Shown here: positions 9,134 to 17,332 of the stretch, in pieces | Layout of the letters: every line of letters begins with the position of its first letter | Numbering within the stretch: position 1 is the first letter of the stretch | Source: Ferrigenium straubiae | GTDB taxonomy: Bacteria; Pseudomonadota; Gammaproteobacteria; Burkholderiales; Gallionellaceae | Assembly (NCBI GenBank): GCA_019449655.1 | Contig: JAHQXD010000001.1 | Coordinates: forward strand, 585,562-649,561 | Length of the DNA stretch: 64,000 bases | Direction: 5' to 3' | Notes under the pieces: model-generated | Databases searched by the model: none | The model's input: only the letters and a program-made list of their open reading frames with translations | Told to the model about the DNA's origin: nothing | Made by a program: the position numbers and the translations under genes

Positions 9134-9210
9134 CTAGGTAATTCTACCTATTTAAAAACCATCGGAATCATTACATGATGCTCCCACGTTGTGAAAAAAA
9201 TGCACTGTAG
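9134..9210 (+). promoter_or_regulatory. promoter/operator copy R with TAGGTA-N4-TACCTA palindrome
   Basis: The palindrome TAGGTA (9135-9140) and TACCTA (9145-9150) is followed 23 bases later by a possible -10 box CATGAT (9174-9179). The whole block is repeated in inverted orientation at 1-77. The half-site resembles NarL/FixJ-class heptamers (TACYYMT) but is arranged everted. It would drive the PAS gene at 9418 through a leader of about 230 bases. The nearby FixJ-type regulator (215-835) is the natural candidate to bind it; this is inference. Confidence 0.5.
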
Positions 9211-9417
9211 GCAGCAGGTAATTCGCAGCATGGACCTAAAGGGTTTACACCGGCAAAAAATCAGAGGTTGTGCATAACAGCCTGCATGGCAGGCCGCCTG
9301 GTTTTTCCGATGCCATGATTTGCTATTACGTCAGAAGCTACACAAGTTGGATGCCTTGCGACATCACACAAAGGGGATGCGGCATCTTTATAGTGAAATG
9401 GCATTTAGGGACAAGAT

Positions 9418-10068
9418 ATGACTCATCTCTCGCAAACCAATTCAGTAATATCAGCTTCTGCAAAACATGAACCACTGCCTTTCACCCAGACCACCCCCGG
9501 CAAACTACCGCCAGCTTTCATGTATGTCCTGTCCTGTCATCAGGACAATTGCATGACATACGCAAGTCCGCAAATAGCGAGCTTGGGATTTGCCATGGAA
9601 GACTGGATAGGCAAACCCGATTTGCGCCTGCAGCATATCCATGAGGACGATCTGGAAAAATTTGCTCAAGCCATGCTGCACAGCCGCAGCACTGCGGAAG
9701 CATTCAGTTGCCAATATCGCCTTTATGACGGTTTCGGAAGGCTGCGCTGGTTTCACGATGAAGCCAACGTCGTGCGCGATAAATCAGGCACTCCACTGTT
9801 CTTCAGCGGGGTCATGCTGGATATTTCGGACAAGAAAGCGATGGAAGCAGAACTGAACGAACACCGTTACTACCTCGAGCGGAATGTGGAACGCAGAACC
9901 GAGCAACTGGTAAAAAACATGACATTGCTGGAATCCTGTAATGCGTCATTGTGCGACAAGCTGGCCCTGACCCAGAAAGAACTTGCAGCGTTAAAGCAAC
10001 AAATGGCTGGCCCCATGTTCGGTGCGGCATCGAACGATTGCACTGAATCGTTATGCGTTCAGCTTTAA
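9418..10068 (+). CDS. orphan PAS-domain protein with C-terminal coiled coil
   Basis: A 216-residue soluble protein. One PAS/PAC domain of the PAS_3 type spans about residues 35-145 (ASPQIASLGF, HIHEDDLEKF, CQYRLYDGFGRLRWFHDEA, VMLDISDKK). A signalling coiled coil follows (about 145-200; RRTEQLVKN, LTQKELAALKQQM). There is no kinase, GGDEF or other output domain, so it is either a stand-alone adaptor or a truncated sensor. A short AGGGA sits before the ATG. The upstream palindrome suggests control by the FixJ-type system encoded at the left edge. Confidence 0.8.
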   Translation: MTHLSQTNSVISASAKHEPLPFTQTTPGKLPPAFMYVLSCHQDNCMTYASPQIASLGFAMEDWIGKPDLRLQHIHEDDLEKFAQAMLHSRSTAEAFSCQYRLYDGFGRLRWFHDEANVVRDKSGTPLFFSGVMLDISDKKAMEAELNEHRYYLERNVERRTEQLVKNMTLLESCNASLCDKLALTQKELAALKQQMAGPMFGAASNDCTESLCVQL

Positions 10069-10157
10069 TCGCTTGATGCGTAATCGCCCCGACTGCGGCA
10101 TGAAACGGAATGTGTGGAACAAGAAAAAATTTGGATGGAAATAGCAGGATCGTTTTG

Positions 10158-10176
10158 CGGGGGTACCCGTTTTTTT
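10158..10176 (+). terminator. weak intrinsic terminator before the cold-shock gene
   Basis: CGGG-GGTA-CCCG followed by seven T residues. The stem is only four base pairs, so it may act as a weak or conditional terminator between the PAS gene and the cold-shock gene, whose ribosome-binding site follows at once. Confidence 0.4.
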
Positions 10177-10193
10177 AAGGAAGGAAATAGAAA

Positions 10194-10400
10194 ATGGCAA
10201 CTGGTATAGTCAAATGGTTCAACGATGCTAAGGGTTTTGGTTTTATCTCTTCCGATGACGGAAGCGGGGATTTGTTCGCGCACTTTTCCGCCATCAACAT
10301 GAATGGTTTCAAGACCCTCCAGGAAGGCCAGAAGGTTACCTTTGAGATAGTACAAGGTCCCAAAGGCAAGCAGGCTTCCAACATCCAGGTTCCCTGTTAG
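10194..10400 (+). CDS. cold-shock domain protein (CspA family)
   Basis: A 68-residue single cold-shock domain, the normal family length. RNP1 is intact (KGFGFI) and RNP2 reads DLFAHF, with Ala in place of the more usual Val. The start [11 protein letters not shown] is typical. A strong ribosome-binding site (AAGGAAGG) lies just upstream, in an A-rich leader. The protein binds single-stranded RNA/DNA and acts as an RNA chaperone. Whether it is cold-inducible cannot be read from the sequence. Confidence 0.96.
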   Translation: MATGIVKWFNDAKGFGFISSDDGSGDLFAHFSAINMNGFKTLQEGQKVTFEIVQGPKGKQASNIQVPC

Positions 10401-10421
10401 GCCTGTTTCAACAGTTTTCCT

Positions 10422-10464
10422 GCGCCGTGCAACTTGCCTGCTGAAAGCAGTGCAAGGCATGGCG
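10422..10464. terminator. imperfect hairpin between cold-shock gene and kpsC
   Basis: Arms CGCCGTGC-aa-CTTGC and GCAAGGCATGGCG pair imperfectly around CTGCTGAAAGCAG. It lies between convergent genes and could end both transcripts, but there is no T-run. Confidence 0.3.
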
Positions 10465-10515
10465 CGGATGTGAACACCCCTTCTGGATGCTCGCAACCAC
10501 GCCCTTCGCGCCTGC

Positions 10516-12537
10516 TCAGTTTGCCATCAGGCGCAACACCTGGCGCATTCCCTTGCGCCACCACGACAAACCGGCCGCATGCTGCTTCCGCCAGGCTAGC
10601 AGTTCATCGAGCGCCTGTTCTGGCGTCGTAAAATTGCCCGTCTTCCGGCTCACGTAAACAGGATAGAGAATCAATACTCCGGCCACCAGTTCGTCCAGCG
10701 AAAGACAGAGTGTGCGGCGAGCGAGTGGCAACATGTCCTCGGTCAGCCCCCAGCCGGCATAAAAAGGCTGGCCGTAGCACACCACCCTCTTGCCGCGCAG
10801 CAGCGCCTCAAACCCGGTCAGCGAGGTCAGCGTGTGGACTTCATCCACTTGCGGCAACAGTTCTCCCATCGGGACATCCGCCACCATCTCATCACAGCAG
10901 CGGGCGGCGTCTTCCTCGCAAACCCCTTTGCGGCGCAACCCGGCCACCACATCCGGGTGCGGCTTATAGATCAGGTGCGCTTCCGGATTGGCCGCACGCA
11001 CCGAGCGCAGCAGGTCAAGATTGCGGCGGATGCCGGAAGCCCCATAAGATAACGAGGCATCCGATTCCACCTGCCCCGGCACCAGGATCACCCTTGTTCC
11101 AGCCACCCCGGATGAGGGGTGAAATTGCGGTCGCTGCCACCGTGTCGTCCCCACGTTGTACTTGCTTAGCCCCTCCGCCACCAGACGCTCCCGCAGTGCG
11201 CGGGCACGGCCGAGCAACGCCGCATCGAAGCAGGCTGTTTGCAGAAGATACTCAAGACCGGAAGGCTTTGCTGCGTCGTAATAGATGCCGCACCCATCCA
11301 TGACCCACGACAAGGGGCGTACCAGATCAGCCCCCAGCCCCACCGAACGGATGAACCCGTCTTCCAGACGGATGATTTTTGCTTCCGTTGCATGGATGGA
11401 AGCATGCTCATTCCTCCCCCACACCGCGAGTGTGGCACCCTGCGGCACGGCGTCTGCCTTGCGTATGAAACGCACGGTGCTGCCCTGGAAAAATCTGCGC
11501 ACGATGGGTCTCTTGTAGATCGAAAACCCCAGCGCATAAATATGGGCAGAAAACCGCTCGCGCATCCGCCGCTGCAGCCCCATCCATTCGATCACGCGCT
11601 CCGCCTCGCAGCGCCGACCAGTCTCCGGGTCGATATAGCGCGGATATTCCAGCAGCGCCGCATGCGCCAGGTTTTCCACCTGCACTGGATGACGCCGGTC
11701 CGGGGCCGGCAGTTCATCCTGCGTAAGCCCCCAGCCGGCATAAAACGGCATACCGAAGCAGCGCACCCGCTTGCCCCGCAACAGCCCCTCGAAGCCTATC
11801 TGCGAGGTGACCGCATAGACGGCCTCCGCATGCTCGATCAGCGATGCCGGATGCGCATCTTCCGCAAGCACCCGCACACGCCGGTCTTGCGCAAGCGCCG
11901 CGAGATCGAAATAACCGCGCTTGCGCCCAGCCATCACCTCCGGATGGGTCTTGAGCAATACGATGCAATCCGGGTTTTCCGCCAACGCCGCAGCCAGCAT
12001 GTGTTGAAAGCTGGAGGCGTCGGCAAAGCCATGGCGTATCGAGGCGTCGCCCTGCGTCTGGTCCGCCACCAGCACGTAGCACGCCGGAAGCTCGCCTGCA
12101 TACTCGCGCGCATGGTTGTATTTGGACACTCTCGCTGCCCGCCATGCAGCGATCAGCGCCTGGGCGCGGATGCGCTGCGCCTCCACGAGCGGGTGGGCGA
12201 TCAGCATTTCGAGGCGGGAAGGTGCAGAGGCATCGTAGTAGATGCCCAGGTCGTCGACAACAACGGAGAGCGGTGAAGCACCCATGTGCATCGAGCGAAG
12301 AAAACCGTCCTCGATGCGCAGCAACGCCAGCCCTTGCCGGTCGGCATAGGCCTCGGCCGCTACGGCGCTGGGTTTACGCCCCCAGGCAATCACTCCTGCG
12401 CAGGCAGCCGCATCCCGCACAGTCCAACGGTGCACTACCGGCGCTCCGAGCAGCTCGCCTAGCCTCGGCAGGTTTGCCAGTGCGCGCGCGGTTGCGATCA
12501 GCGGAGCCTGCTCGGCCTGAAAAAATAATTCCCGCAA
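10516..12537 (-). CDS. kpsC: capsule polysaccharide protein KpsC (beta-Kdo transferase)
   Basis: KpsC carries two homologous Kdo-transferase halves that add the first Kdo residues to the capsule lipid anchor. Both halves are visible. The first has IAWGRKPSA, RIEDGFLRSM, DDLGIYYDAS, SKYN and KTHPEVMAG; the second has AVWGRNEHA, RLEDGFIRSVGLG, CGIYYDA, SKYN and KPHPDVVAG. Each ends in a GFEALLRGKRV/FYAGWGL block. No ATG lies near the expected N-terminus. A TTG at 12537, 28 bases after the cysC stop, gives 673 residues, close to the 675 of the E. coli protein, so it is preferred. The frame is open further upstream inside cysC. It is the last gene of the capsule operon. Confidence 0.9.
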   Translation of the reverse strand: MRELFFQAEQAPLIATARALANLPRLGELLGAPVVHRWTVRDAAACAGVIAWGRKPSAVAAEAYADRQGLALLRIEDGFLRSMHMGASPLSVVVDDLGIYYDASAPSRLEMLIAHPLVEAQRIRAQALIAAWRAARVSKYNHAREYAGELPACYVLVADQTQGDASIRHGFADASSFQHMLAAALAENPDCIVLLKTHPEVMAGRKRGYFDLAALAQDRRVRVLAEDAHPASLIEHAEAVYAVTSQIGFEGLLRGKRVRCFGMPFYAGWGLTQDELPAPDRRHPVQVENLAHAALLEYPRYIDPETGRRCEAERVIEWMGLQRRMRERFSAHIYALGFSIYKRPIVRRFFQGSTVRFIRKADAVPQGATLAVWGRNEHASIHATEAKIIRLEDGFIRSVGLGADLVRPLSWVMDGCGIYYDAAKPSGLEYLLQTACFDAALLGRARALRERLVAEGLSKYNVGTTRWQRPQFHPSSGVAGTRVILVPGQVESDASLSYGASGIRRNLDLLRSVRAANPEAHLIYKPHPDVVAGLRRKGVCEEDAARCCDEMVADVPMGELLPQVDEVHTLTSLTGFEALLRGKRVVCYGQPFYAGWGLTEDMLPLARRTLCLSLDELVAGVLILYPVYVSRKTGNFTTPEQALDELLAWRKQHAAGLSWWRKGMRQVLRLMAN

Positions 12538-12565
12538 AGCTTCATCACCCGCAAACCGGCGCAGG

Positions 12566-13216
12566 TCAGGCGCTAGCCCAAACCAACTCGGGCCGCCTGC
12601 TGCCAGCCTGCCCGATGATGCCGCGCTCGCACAGCAGGTCGACGACCCTGGCCACAGATTCCTCCACGGACTGGCTGCCGGTGTCCACCACCAGCTCAGC
12701 CTTCTCCGGCTCCTCATAGGGCGAGGAAATGCCGGTGAACTCCTTGATCTCCCCTGTGCGCGCCCGCTTGTACAGCCCTTTCACATCCCGCCGCTCGCAT
12801 ACTTCCAGCGGGCAGCGGCAATAGATTTCGAGGAATTCGCCGTGCGGCACCAGCGAACGCACCCGCGCGCGGTCGGAACAGAACGGGGAAATGAAAGCAG
12901 TCAGCGCAATGACCCCAGCCTCCAGATACAGCTTGGCCATCTCCCCTGCACGGCGGATATTCTCGACGCGGTCTTCGGCGGAAAACCCGAGGTCGGAGCA
13001 AAGCCCGTGCCGCACGTTGTCTCCATCGAAAGTAAAAGTTCGGCAGCCTAACTGGTGAAGATGCTTCTCGACGGCATGCGCCAAGGTGGATTTGCCCGCA
13101 CCGGAAAGCCCCGTGAACCATAAAATCACGCTGCGGTGGCCATTCAGCGCCTCCCGCGCCGCGCGGGTCACTGTGGCGTGATGCCAGACAACGTTATCCG
13201 ATTTGCTCTGTTTCAT
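12566..13216 (-). CDS. cysC: adenylylsulfate (APS) kinase CysC
   Basis: A 216-residue kinase that phosphorylates APS to PAPS, the sulfate donor of sulfotransferases. It has the P-loop GLSGAGKST (about 36-44), [10 protein letters not shown], the ENIRR segment, AFISPF and KGLYKRA. The ATG at 13216 follows GGGAGG. It is a free-standing CysC, not fused to CysN, and sits in the capsule operon with two sulfotransferase genes, with a third sulfotransferase near 5 kb. Its likely job here is PAPS supply for polysaccharide sulfation, although assimilatory use is also possible. Confidence 0.95.
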   Translation of the reverse strand: MKQSKSDNVVWHHATVTRAAREALNGHRSVILWFTGLSGAGKSTLAHAVEKHLHQLGCRTFTFDGDNVRHGLCSDLGFSAEDRVENIRRAGEMAKLYLEAGVIALTAFISPFCSDRARVRSLVPHGEFLEIYCRCPLEVCERRDVKGLYKRARTGEIKEFTGISSPYEEPEKAELVVDTGSQSVEESVARVVDLLCERGIIGQAGSRRPELVWASA

Positions 13217-13339
13217 AGCGCCTCCCTTGTCATGAATGAACCTGAAAACCTCAGTTGATCCTTTACATTTCAATGAAAACTGCGTGGTGCTTGATTCTTT
13301 CGCGCTTGATGCCGCTCACCTTTTGGGTGATTAATTCAT

Positions 13340-13394
13340 GTAGGAGCGGGCCTTGCCCGCGATTAAGCTGCTCGCGGGCAAGGCCCGCTCCTGC
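13340..13394. repeat. REP-like inverted repeat inside the capsule operon
   Basis: Two 23-base arms (13340-13362 and 13372-13394; left arm begins GTAGGAGCGGGCC) pair with a single mismatch around a 9-base loop. The arm resembles the REP palindromes common in Pseudomonas (TAGGAGCGGG ... CCCGCGA). It lies in the 234-base gap between cysC and the glycosyltransferase, where a stable RNA hairpin could protect or attenuate the operon transcript. Confidence 0.8.
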
Positions 13395-13450
13395 AGTTTC
13401 AACTGCGTTATTCAGGATGAATATGGATTTCCGCTCCTGTCACATCTCCG

Positions 13451-14449
13451 CTACATCAATTCCGCATAACCGTGCCGCGCCCTGTCCGCGAGGCTGCTCA
13501 TCTTTTTCGCCGCGTTACTCAACAGGGAATGCCGCAGAGGCTCGTCCCGAGCCAGGTGCAGAATCGCCTCCACCCAGGCTTGCTGTTTCTGCACCACGAC
13601 CAGCCCGTCCACGCCGTGGTTGACCACCTTGGCGCAGGCGCTGTCCGGCGCATAAATCCCCACCGCGCCGCAACGGGTGATGTCGAAGAACTTCGTGTAC
13701 GAGCGCGCGCGATTGAATGGTATGTCCAGCAACGGAACCAGCCCCACATGCCGCCCCGGCATGGTCATGTATGCCTGATAGGCTGGCCATTTCATCGGAT
13801 GTGCCACCGTCACCCGCTGCATCCCCCGGTACAGGCGATGCACATCCCGTCCGCCGGCAATCTCGAAGGCGAGCCGTTCCTCGCGATGCAAGGCTTCTTC
13901 CATCACCGGGCGCAGCCAGCGAATTTCCGCCGCATGAGAAGCCGAGCCGTGATAAAAGACCCGGCACACATCCGTGCGCCCGGCCGCAGGCGCAGGCAAC
14001 ACCAGCCGGGGGTGCCAAGCCGCATATTTCTGCTGCAAATAAGGCGTCGATACCCACAACTCCGCCGCTTGCCGTTGCAGCCACCCCGACCGCCATGCCG
14101 CCGATCTCGCCAGCTTGAAGCGGTATCGCCACGGCAACCCGGCGGATGCGCCCACTTCCAGCACGTCGTCGTCCATGAAAAACGCCAGCGTGCGCAGCCG
14201 GTGGCGCACCGCCGCCACCAGTTTCGCCCAGGCCGGCGGCACATAACGAACAAACACCACCGAAGCGCCGTCCAGATCGGAGGGAGCCGGTAAATCGGCA
14301 AAGCCGCAGCGCGCCACCCTGCGCCCGCTGGCGGAAACAGCCGGGAGCACAAAGTAATCCGTCGAAGGATTGCATTGCTCTTCGACGAGGTAAACCGTGC
14401 TCCCGGCATCTATTGTCCGGGGAGAGTCATGTGAAATCAGGCAAACCAT
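13451..14449 (-). CDS. putative glycosyltransferase
   Basis: About 332 residues from ATG 14449, which has GGAGGGG before it and overlaps the upstream glycosyltransferase stop by 13 bases. The protein looks like a GT-B glycosyltransferase. It has an N-terminal segment with RYVPPAW and FFMDDD, a mid-region VFYHGSASH, and a C-terminal part with GLVPLLDIPFNRARSYTKF and the donor-pocket-like GAVGIYA. I do not recognise the exact family or sugar. Its position between GT2 and cysC places it in assembly of the capsule repeat unit. Confidence 0.7.
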   Translation of the reverse strand: MVCLISHDSPRTIDAGSTVYLVEEQCNPSTDYFVLPAVSASGRRVARCGFADLPAPSDLDGASVVFVRYVPPAWAKLVAAVRHRLRTLAFFMDDDVLEVGASAGLPWRYRFKLARSAAWRSGWLQRQAAELWVSTPYLQQKYAAWHPRLVLPAPAAGRTDVCRVFYHGSASHAAEIRWLRPVMEEALHREERLAFEIAGGRDVHRLYRGMQRVTVAHPMKWPAYQAYMTMPGRHVGLVPLLDIPFNRARSYTKFFDITRCGAVGIYAPDSACAKVVNHGVDGLVVVQKQQAWVEAILHLARDEPLRHSLLSNAAKKMSSLADRARHGYAELM

Positions 14450-16302
14450 GACCCCTCCGCCGGCGTCGCATTGCCCGGGGGGCAACGGGGTCGTTCATAG
14501 CTCAAATTCGGGTTATAGAACGGGTCGTGCCGCAGCATATGTTTCCAGCGCTTGCGCATGTACGCCGCTTCATACCTGGCCTGCCGCACCCTTTCGGGAC
14601 TCCGGTCCTTGCCGCGCGACGCCGACTCGCGGTGATACAGCTCCGCATGCGGCGTCCATACCACCCGATAGCCGGCCTCGCGCACCCGCAAGCAAAAATC
14701 CACATCGTTAAAAGCCACCGGAAGATGCTGCTCATCCAGCCCACCCAGTTTTTCATACAGCGATTTCCAGACCATCAGGCATGCCCCGGTGACTGCCGAC
14801 ATATCCTGCGCCAGCAGGGCGCGCCCCTGATAACCTGGATCGCCGCGCCGCAAAAAAGCATGGGCATGGTTCGCCACGCCGCCGACGCCGACCCAATCCC
14901 CGCCGTGCTGCACCGTGCCATCCGGGTAAAGCAGCTTGGCGCCGACAACGCCCACATCTTTCTGGTAAAGCAAACCGAGCATTTCCTCCAGCCATCCCGG
15001 GGTGATGACTTCGGTATCGTTGTTGAGCAGGCAGAACACCTTGCCGCGCGCATGCCGTGCCGCAAAATTATTGATTGCCGGATAATTGAACGGCCGGTCG
15101 TAACACAGGACTGTCGCATCCCCCCTCGCCGCAAGCACGTCCAGATAGGCAAGCATGGCCGGATCGCGGGACTGGTTATCCACGACCAGGATTTCGTAGC
15201 GCGGGTAGCTGCATATCTTGCGGATACTTTCGATGCAATGCCGCAGCAAATCCAGCCCATCGCGGGTCGGGATAATGATGCTGACCAACGGCATTCCGGG
15301 AGGAATCGCATAGCGTATCCGGTAGCCACCGGCCGCAGGCATGCCCAGAACCTCGCCCCGGATTCCGTTGCGCGCCAGGTATGCTTTCAGCATTTGCCGT
15401 CCAGCCTCGCAAGGCGCTTTATCAGCCGGCTCCGGCGCGGCTCCGCCCCAAGGTAAGCGGCGATGGTAAAGCACACGGGGAAGGTGGCGGATTTGCCGCG
15501 CGTTTACCGTCTCGCTCACGCGTAGCGCCAGGTCGTAGCTCCCGGCAGCATCGAGCCCATTCCGGAAACTGCCCGCCGCGGCCACCGCATCGGCCCGAAA
15601 AACACAGAGTCCGCCCAGGTAGTTTTGTGACAGCAACAACTGGGGATTCCAGTCCGGTTTGAAATTGGGCGTACATCGCGCTCCCGCGTCGTCGATGCCG
15701 TCTTCATCGGTATACAGCAGCGCCGCATCGGGGTGTGCCACCGCCTCCGCCGCGACACCATATAAAGCCCGCGGCGCCAGCAAATCGCCCTCGCCCACTA
15801 TCCCCACGTAGGCGCTGCCGGTACGCACGGCATCCTCCGCAACGGCGCCAATCCGGTGTGCTTGCAGGAATCTGACGCTGACTCGCGTGTCGTTCCGGGC
15901 GAAGTCCCCGAGAACTTCCCTGACCGCCGGATCGCAGCCGGACGCAGCCATGACGCGCAACTCCCAATGCGGATAAATCTGGGCGCGCACCGACTCGATG
16001 GTCGCGGAAAGGCGCCGGGCGCAGCCTGCCTGCACACTCAGCAACAGGGAAATTTTTGGTTGCGCCGTCATGCCCGGGGTGCGTCTCTCGGCGCCTGGCC
16101 GAATCATCTCGAAAAACGCGCTTGCCACCTCATCCGTGCTCCGGCGTACCTTGCTGCACAAGCCACCGAGCATGAGCCGAGGCAGCGCCATGTTGGCGAG
16201 AGGCCGTTCGCCATGGGCCATCCCCGAGCCAAACCGGAAAATAACCCGCTTAACAAGCATATCGAAGGGTTTGAATTTGCCGATTGCGTTTTTCAGGCTC
16301 AT
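14437..16302 (-). CDS. double-domain family 2 glycosyltransferase
   Basis: A 621-residue protein with two GT2-like GT-A folds. The N-terminal one (about 82-300) is partly degenerate but keeps YTDEDG and FKPDWNPQLLLSQNY. The second (about 335-600) is intact, with SIIIPTRDG, VVDNQS, NNDTEV, GDWVGVGGVANHAH and FNDVDFCLRVREAGYR. The second domain is closely similar to the C-terminal GT2 of the fusion protein at 19362-23954, so the two are paralogues. The acceptor and donor are unknown; rhamnosyl- and other transferases share this architecture. It acts in the cytoplasm on the growing capsule chain. Confidence 0.85.
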   Translation of the reverse strand: MSLKNAIGKFKPFDMLVKRVIFRFGSGMAHGERPLANMALPRLMLGGLCSKVRRSTDEVASAFFEMIRPGAERRTPGMTAQPKISLLLSVQAGCARRLSATIESVRAQIYPHWELRVMAASGCDPAVREVLGDFARNDTRVSVRFLQAHRIGAVAEDAVRTGSAYVGIVGEGDLLAPRALYGVAAEAVAHPDAALLYTDEDGIDDAGARCTPNFKPDWNPQLLLSQNYLGGLCVFRADAVAAAGSFRNGLDAAGSYDLALRVSETVNARQIRHLPRVLYHRRLPWGGAAPEPADKAPCEAGRQMLKAYLARNGIRGEVLGMPAAGGYRIRYAIPPGMPLVSIIIPTRDGLDLLRHCIESIRKICSYPRYEILVVDNQSRDPAMLAYLDVLAARGDATVLCYDRPFNYPAINNFAARHARGKVFCLLNNDTEVITPGWLEEMLGLLYQKDVGVVGAKLLYPDGTVQHGGDWVGVGGVANHAHAFLRRGDPGYQGRALLAQDMSAVTGACLMVWKSLYEKLGGLDEQHLPVAFNDVDFCLRVREAGYRVVWTPHAELYHRESASRGKDRSPERVRQARYEAAYMRKRWKHMLRHDPFYNPNLSYERPRCPPGNATPAEGSWFA

Positions 16303-16324
16303 CGTTCGCCTCCACCAAGAATCG

Positions 16325-17260
16325 TCAATTGCGGCCGAAAATCAGGACAGCGTAAAACTCGTTGCTGTTTCTCACTGTCGGATAGACCCTTGCAACGCGC
16401 AGCCTGGTCAGCTTCAAGGAATACAGATTGTCGAACAACATCCTGAAGGTTGCCGGAGTGAATTTCCACGCATGCACATCTGTGTATTCGTCCGTGGAAC
16501 ACAGCCTTTCAAGTTCGGCCATGAACGAAACATTCTGCCTGTCGTCGAGCGGCAGCACCCCACGGTTTACGCCATGAGCTCCCTGCCAGTGCATGACCGG
16601 CTCGTTGTGCGTGGCAAAAAAGCGATGTTCCAGTATATCTTTCAGGCGATGCCGCTTTTTCCCCTCCGCCCAAGCCTCGACGACATCCGCAAGATTCGTC
16701 TCGGTGAAAAAATGGTCGAAGCAGTAACGTTTGTCCGGAACAGTCAGGAAAACCGCTCCCTCGTCCTCCAATACGGATTCGAGGTCATGCAGATGCGTGA
16801 CCAGGCAGAGTTGATGTTCTATGTTGTGCGATGAATAGATGGCCGAAAATTTTCGCCCGATGAGCTCGGCATAGCGCTGTCCCGACCAGACATAATCTAT
16901 CTCGGGAATGTTGTCGATAGCCGCTTCCTTTATTTTTTCCGCCTTTTTTCTCAACGATTCCGCAGGAAGGCAATCGAGGTAAAACACATTCGCTTCCGGC
17001 CGCCTGAATGCGGGCGAAAAGAATGGGCCGATTTCGAGAATGGGCTGTCCGGTTGGCACCAGGCCGATGAAATATTTTCTCCCCTTTACCTCGCTGCATA
17101 TCCGGCCTTCGGCCATGCCATGTTTTTTGTAGTGAAGCTGTGCCGTTCTCTTGTCAAATCTGGCAAGGTCGCCGCTTCCGGCATGATTCACATAGACCTC
17201 GCCATCGAATTCCAGAGGAAGGCGGTTTTCCCAATCCCATGAATGAATAGTGTCTGCCAT
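16325..17260 (-). CDS. SAM-dependent methyltransferase-like protein
   Basis: A 311-residue soluble protein with a class I methyltransferase core. It has LEIGPFFSPAF as the SAM-binding glycine loop (about 75-85), YLDCLP as the acidic loop, SSHNIEHQL, and FLTVPDKRYCFDHF. Similar proteins in polysaccharide loci methylate sugars or chain ends. A very strong ribosome-binding site (GAGGAGG) precedes the start. It sits between a glycosyltransferase and a sulfotransferase in the same transcription unit, so capsule methylation is the likely role. The substrate is unknown. Confidence 0.75.
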   Translation of the reverse strand: MADTIHSWDWENRLPLEFDGEVYVNHAGSGDLARFDKRTAQLHYKKHGMAEGRICSEVKGRKYFIGLVPTGQPILEIGPFFSPAFRRPEANVFYLDCLPAESLRKKAEKIKEAAIDNIPEIDYVWSGQRYAELIGRKFSAIYSSHNIEHQLCLVTHLHDLESVLEDEGAVFLTVPDKRYCFDHFFTETNLADVVEAWAEGKKRHRLKDILEHRFFATHNEPVMHWQGAHGVNRGVLPLDDRQNVSFMAELERLCSTDEYTDVHAWKFTPATFRMLFDNLYSLKLTRLRVARVYPTVRNSNEFYAVLIFGRN

Positions 17261-17332
17261 GATCGCGCCTCCTCACAACATGCAACGATTGCGGAAGATC
17301 GGGCTTGCTCCTCCCGCGCAGCATCCGTTCTG

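Larger units (their letters stand above)
8715..9417. other. 703-bp intergenic region between kpsS and the PAS gene
   Basis: A divergent control region. It contains repeat copy B (8824-8870), a small reading frame with a strong ribosome-binding site (8930-9124), and promoter/operator copy R (9134-9210). The rest (about 9211-9417) is a leader of roughly 200 bases before the PAS gene in which I see no further structure. Confidence 0.6.

Noticed and set aside
12538-12717. N-terminal extension of kpsC in frame with cysC on the opposite reading
   Set aside because: The upstream codons overlap cysC in another frame and do not resemble KpsC; the shorter form matches the known length.
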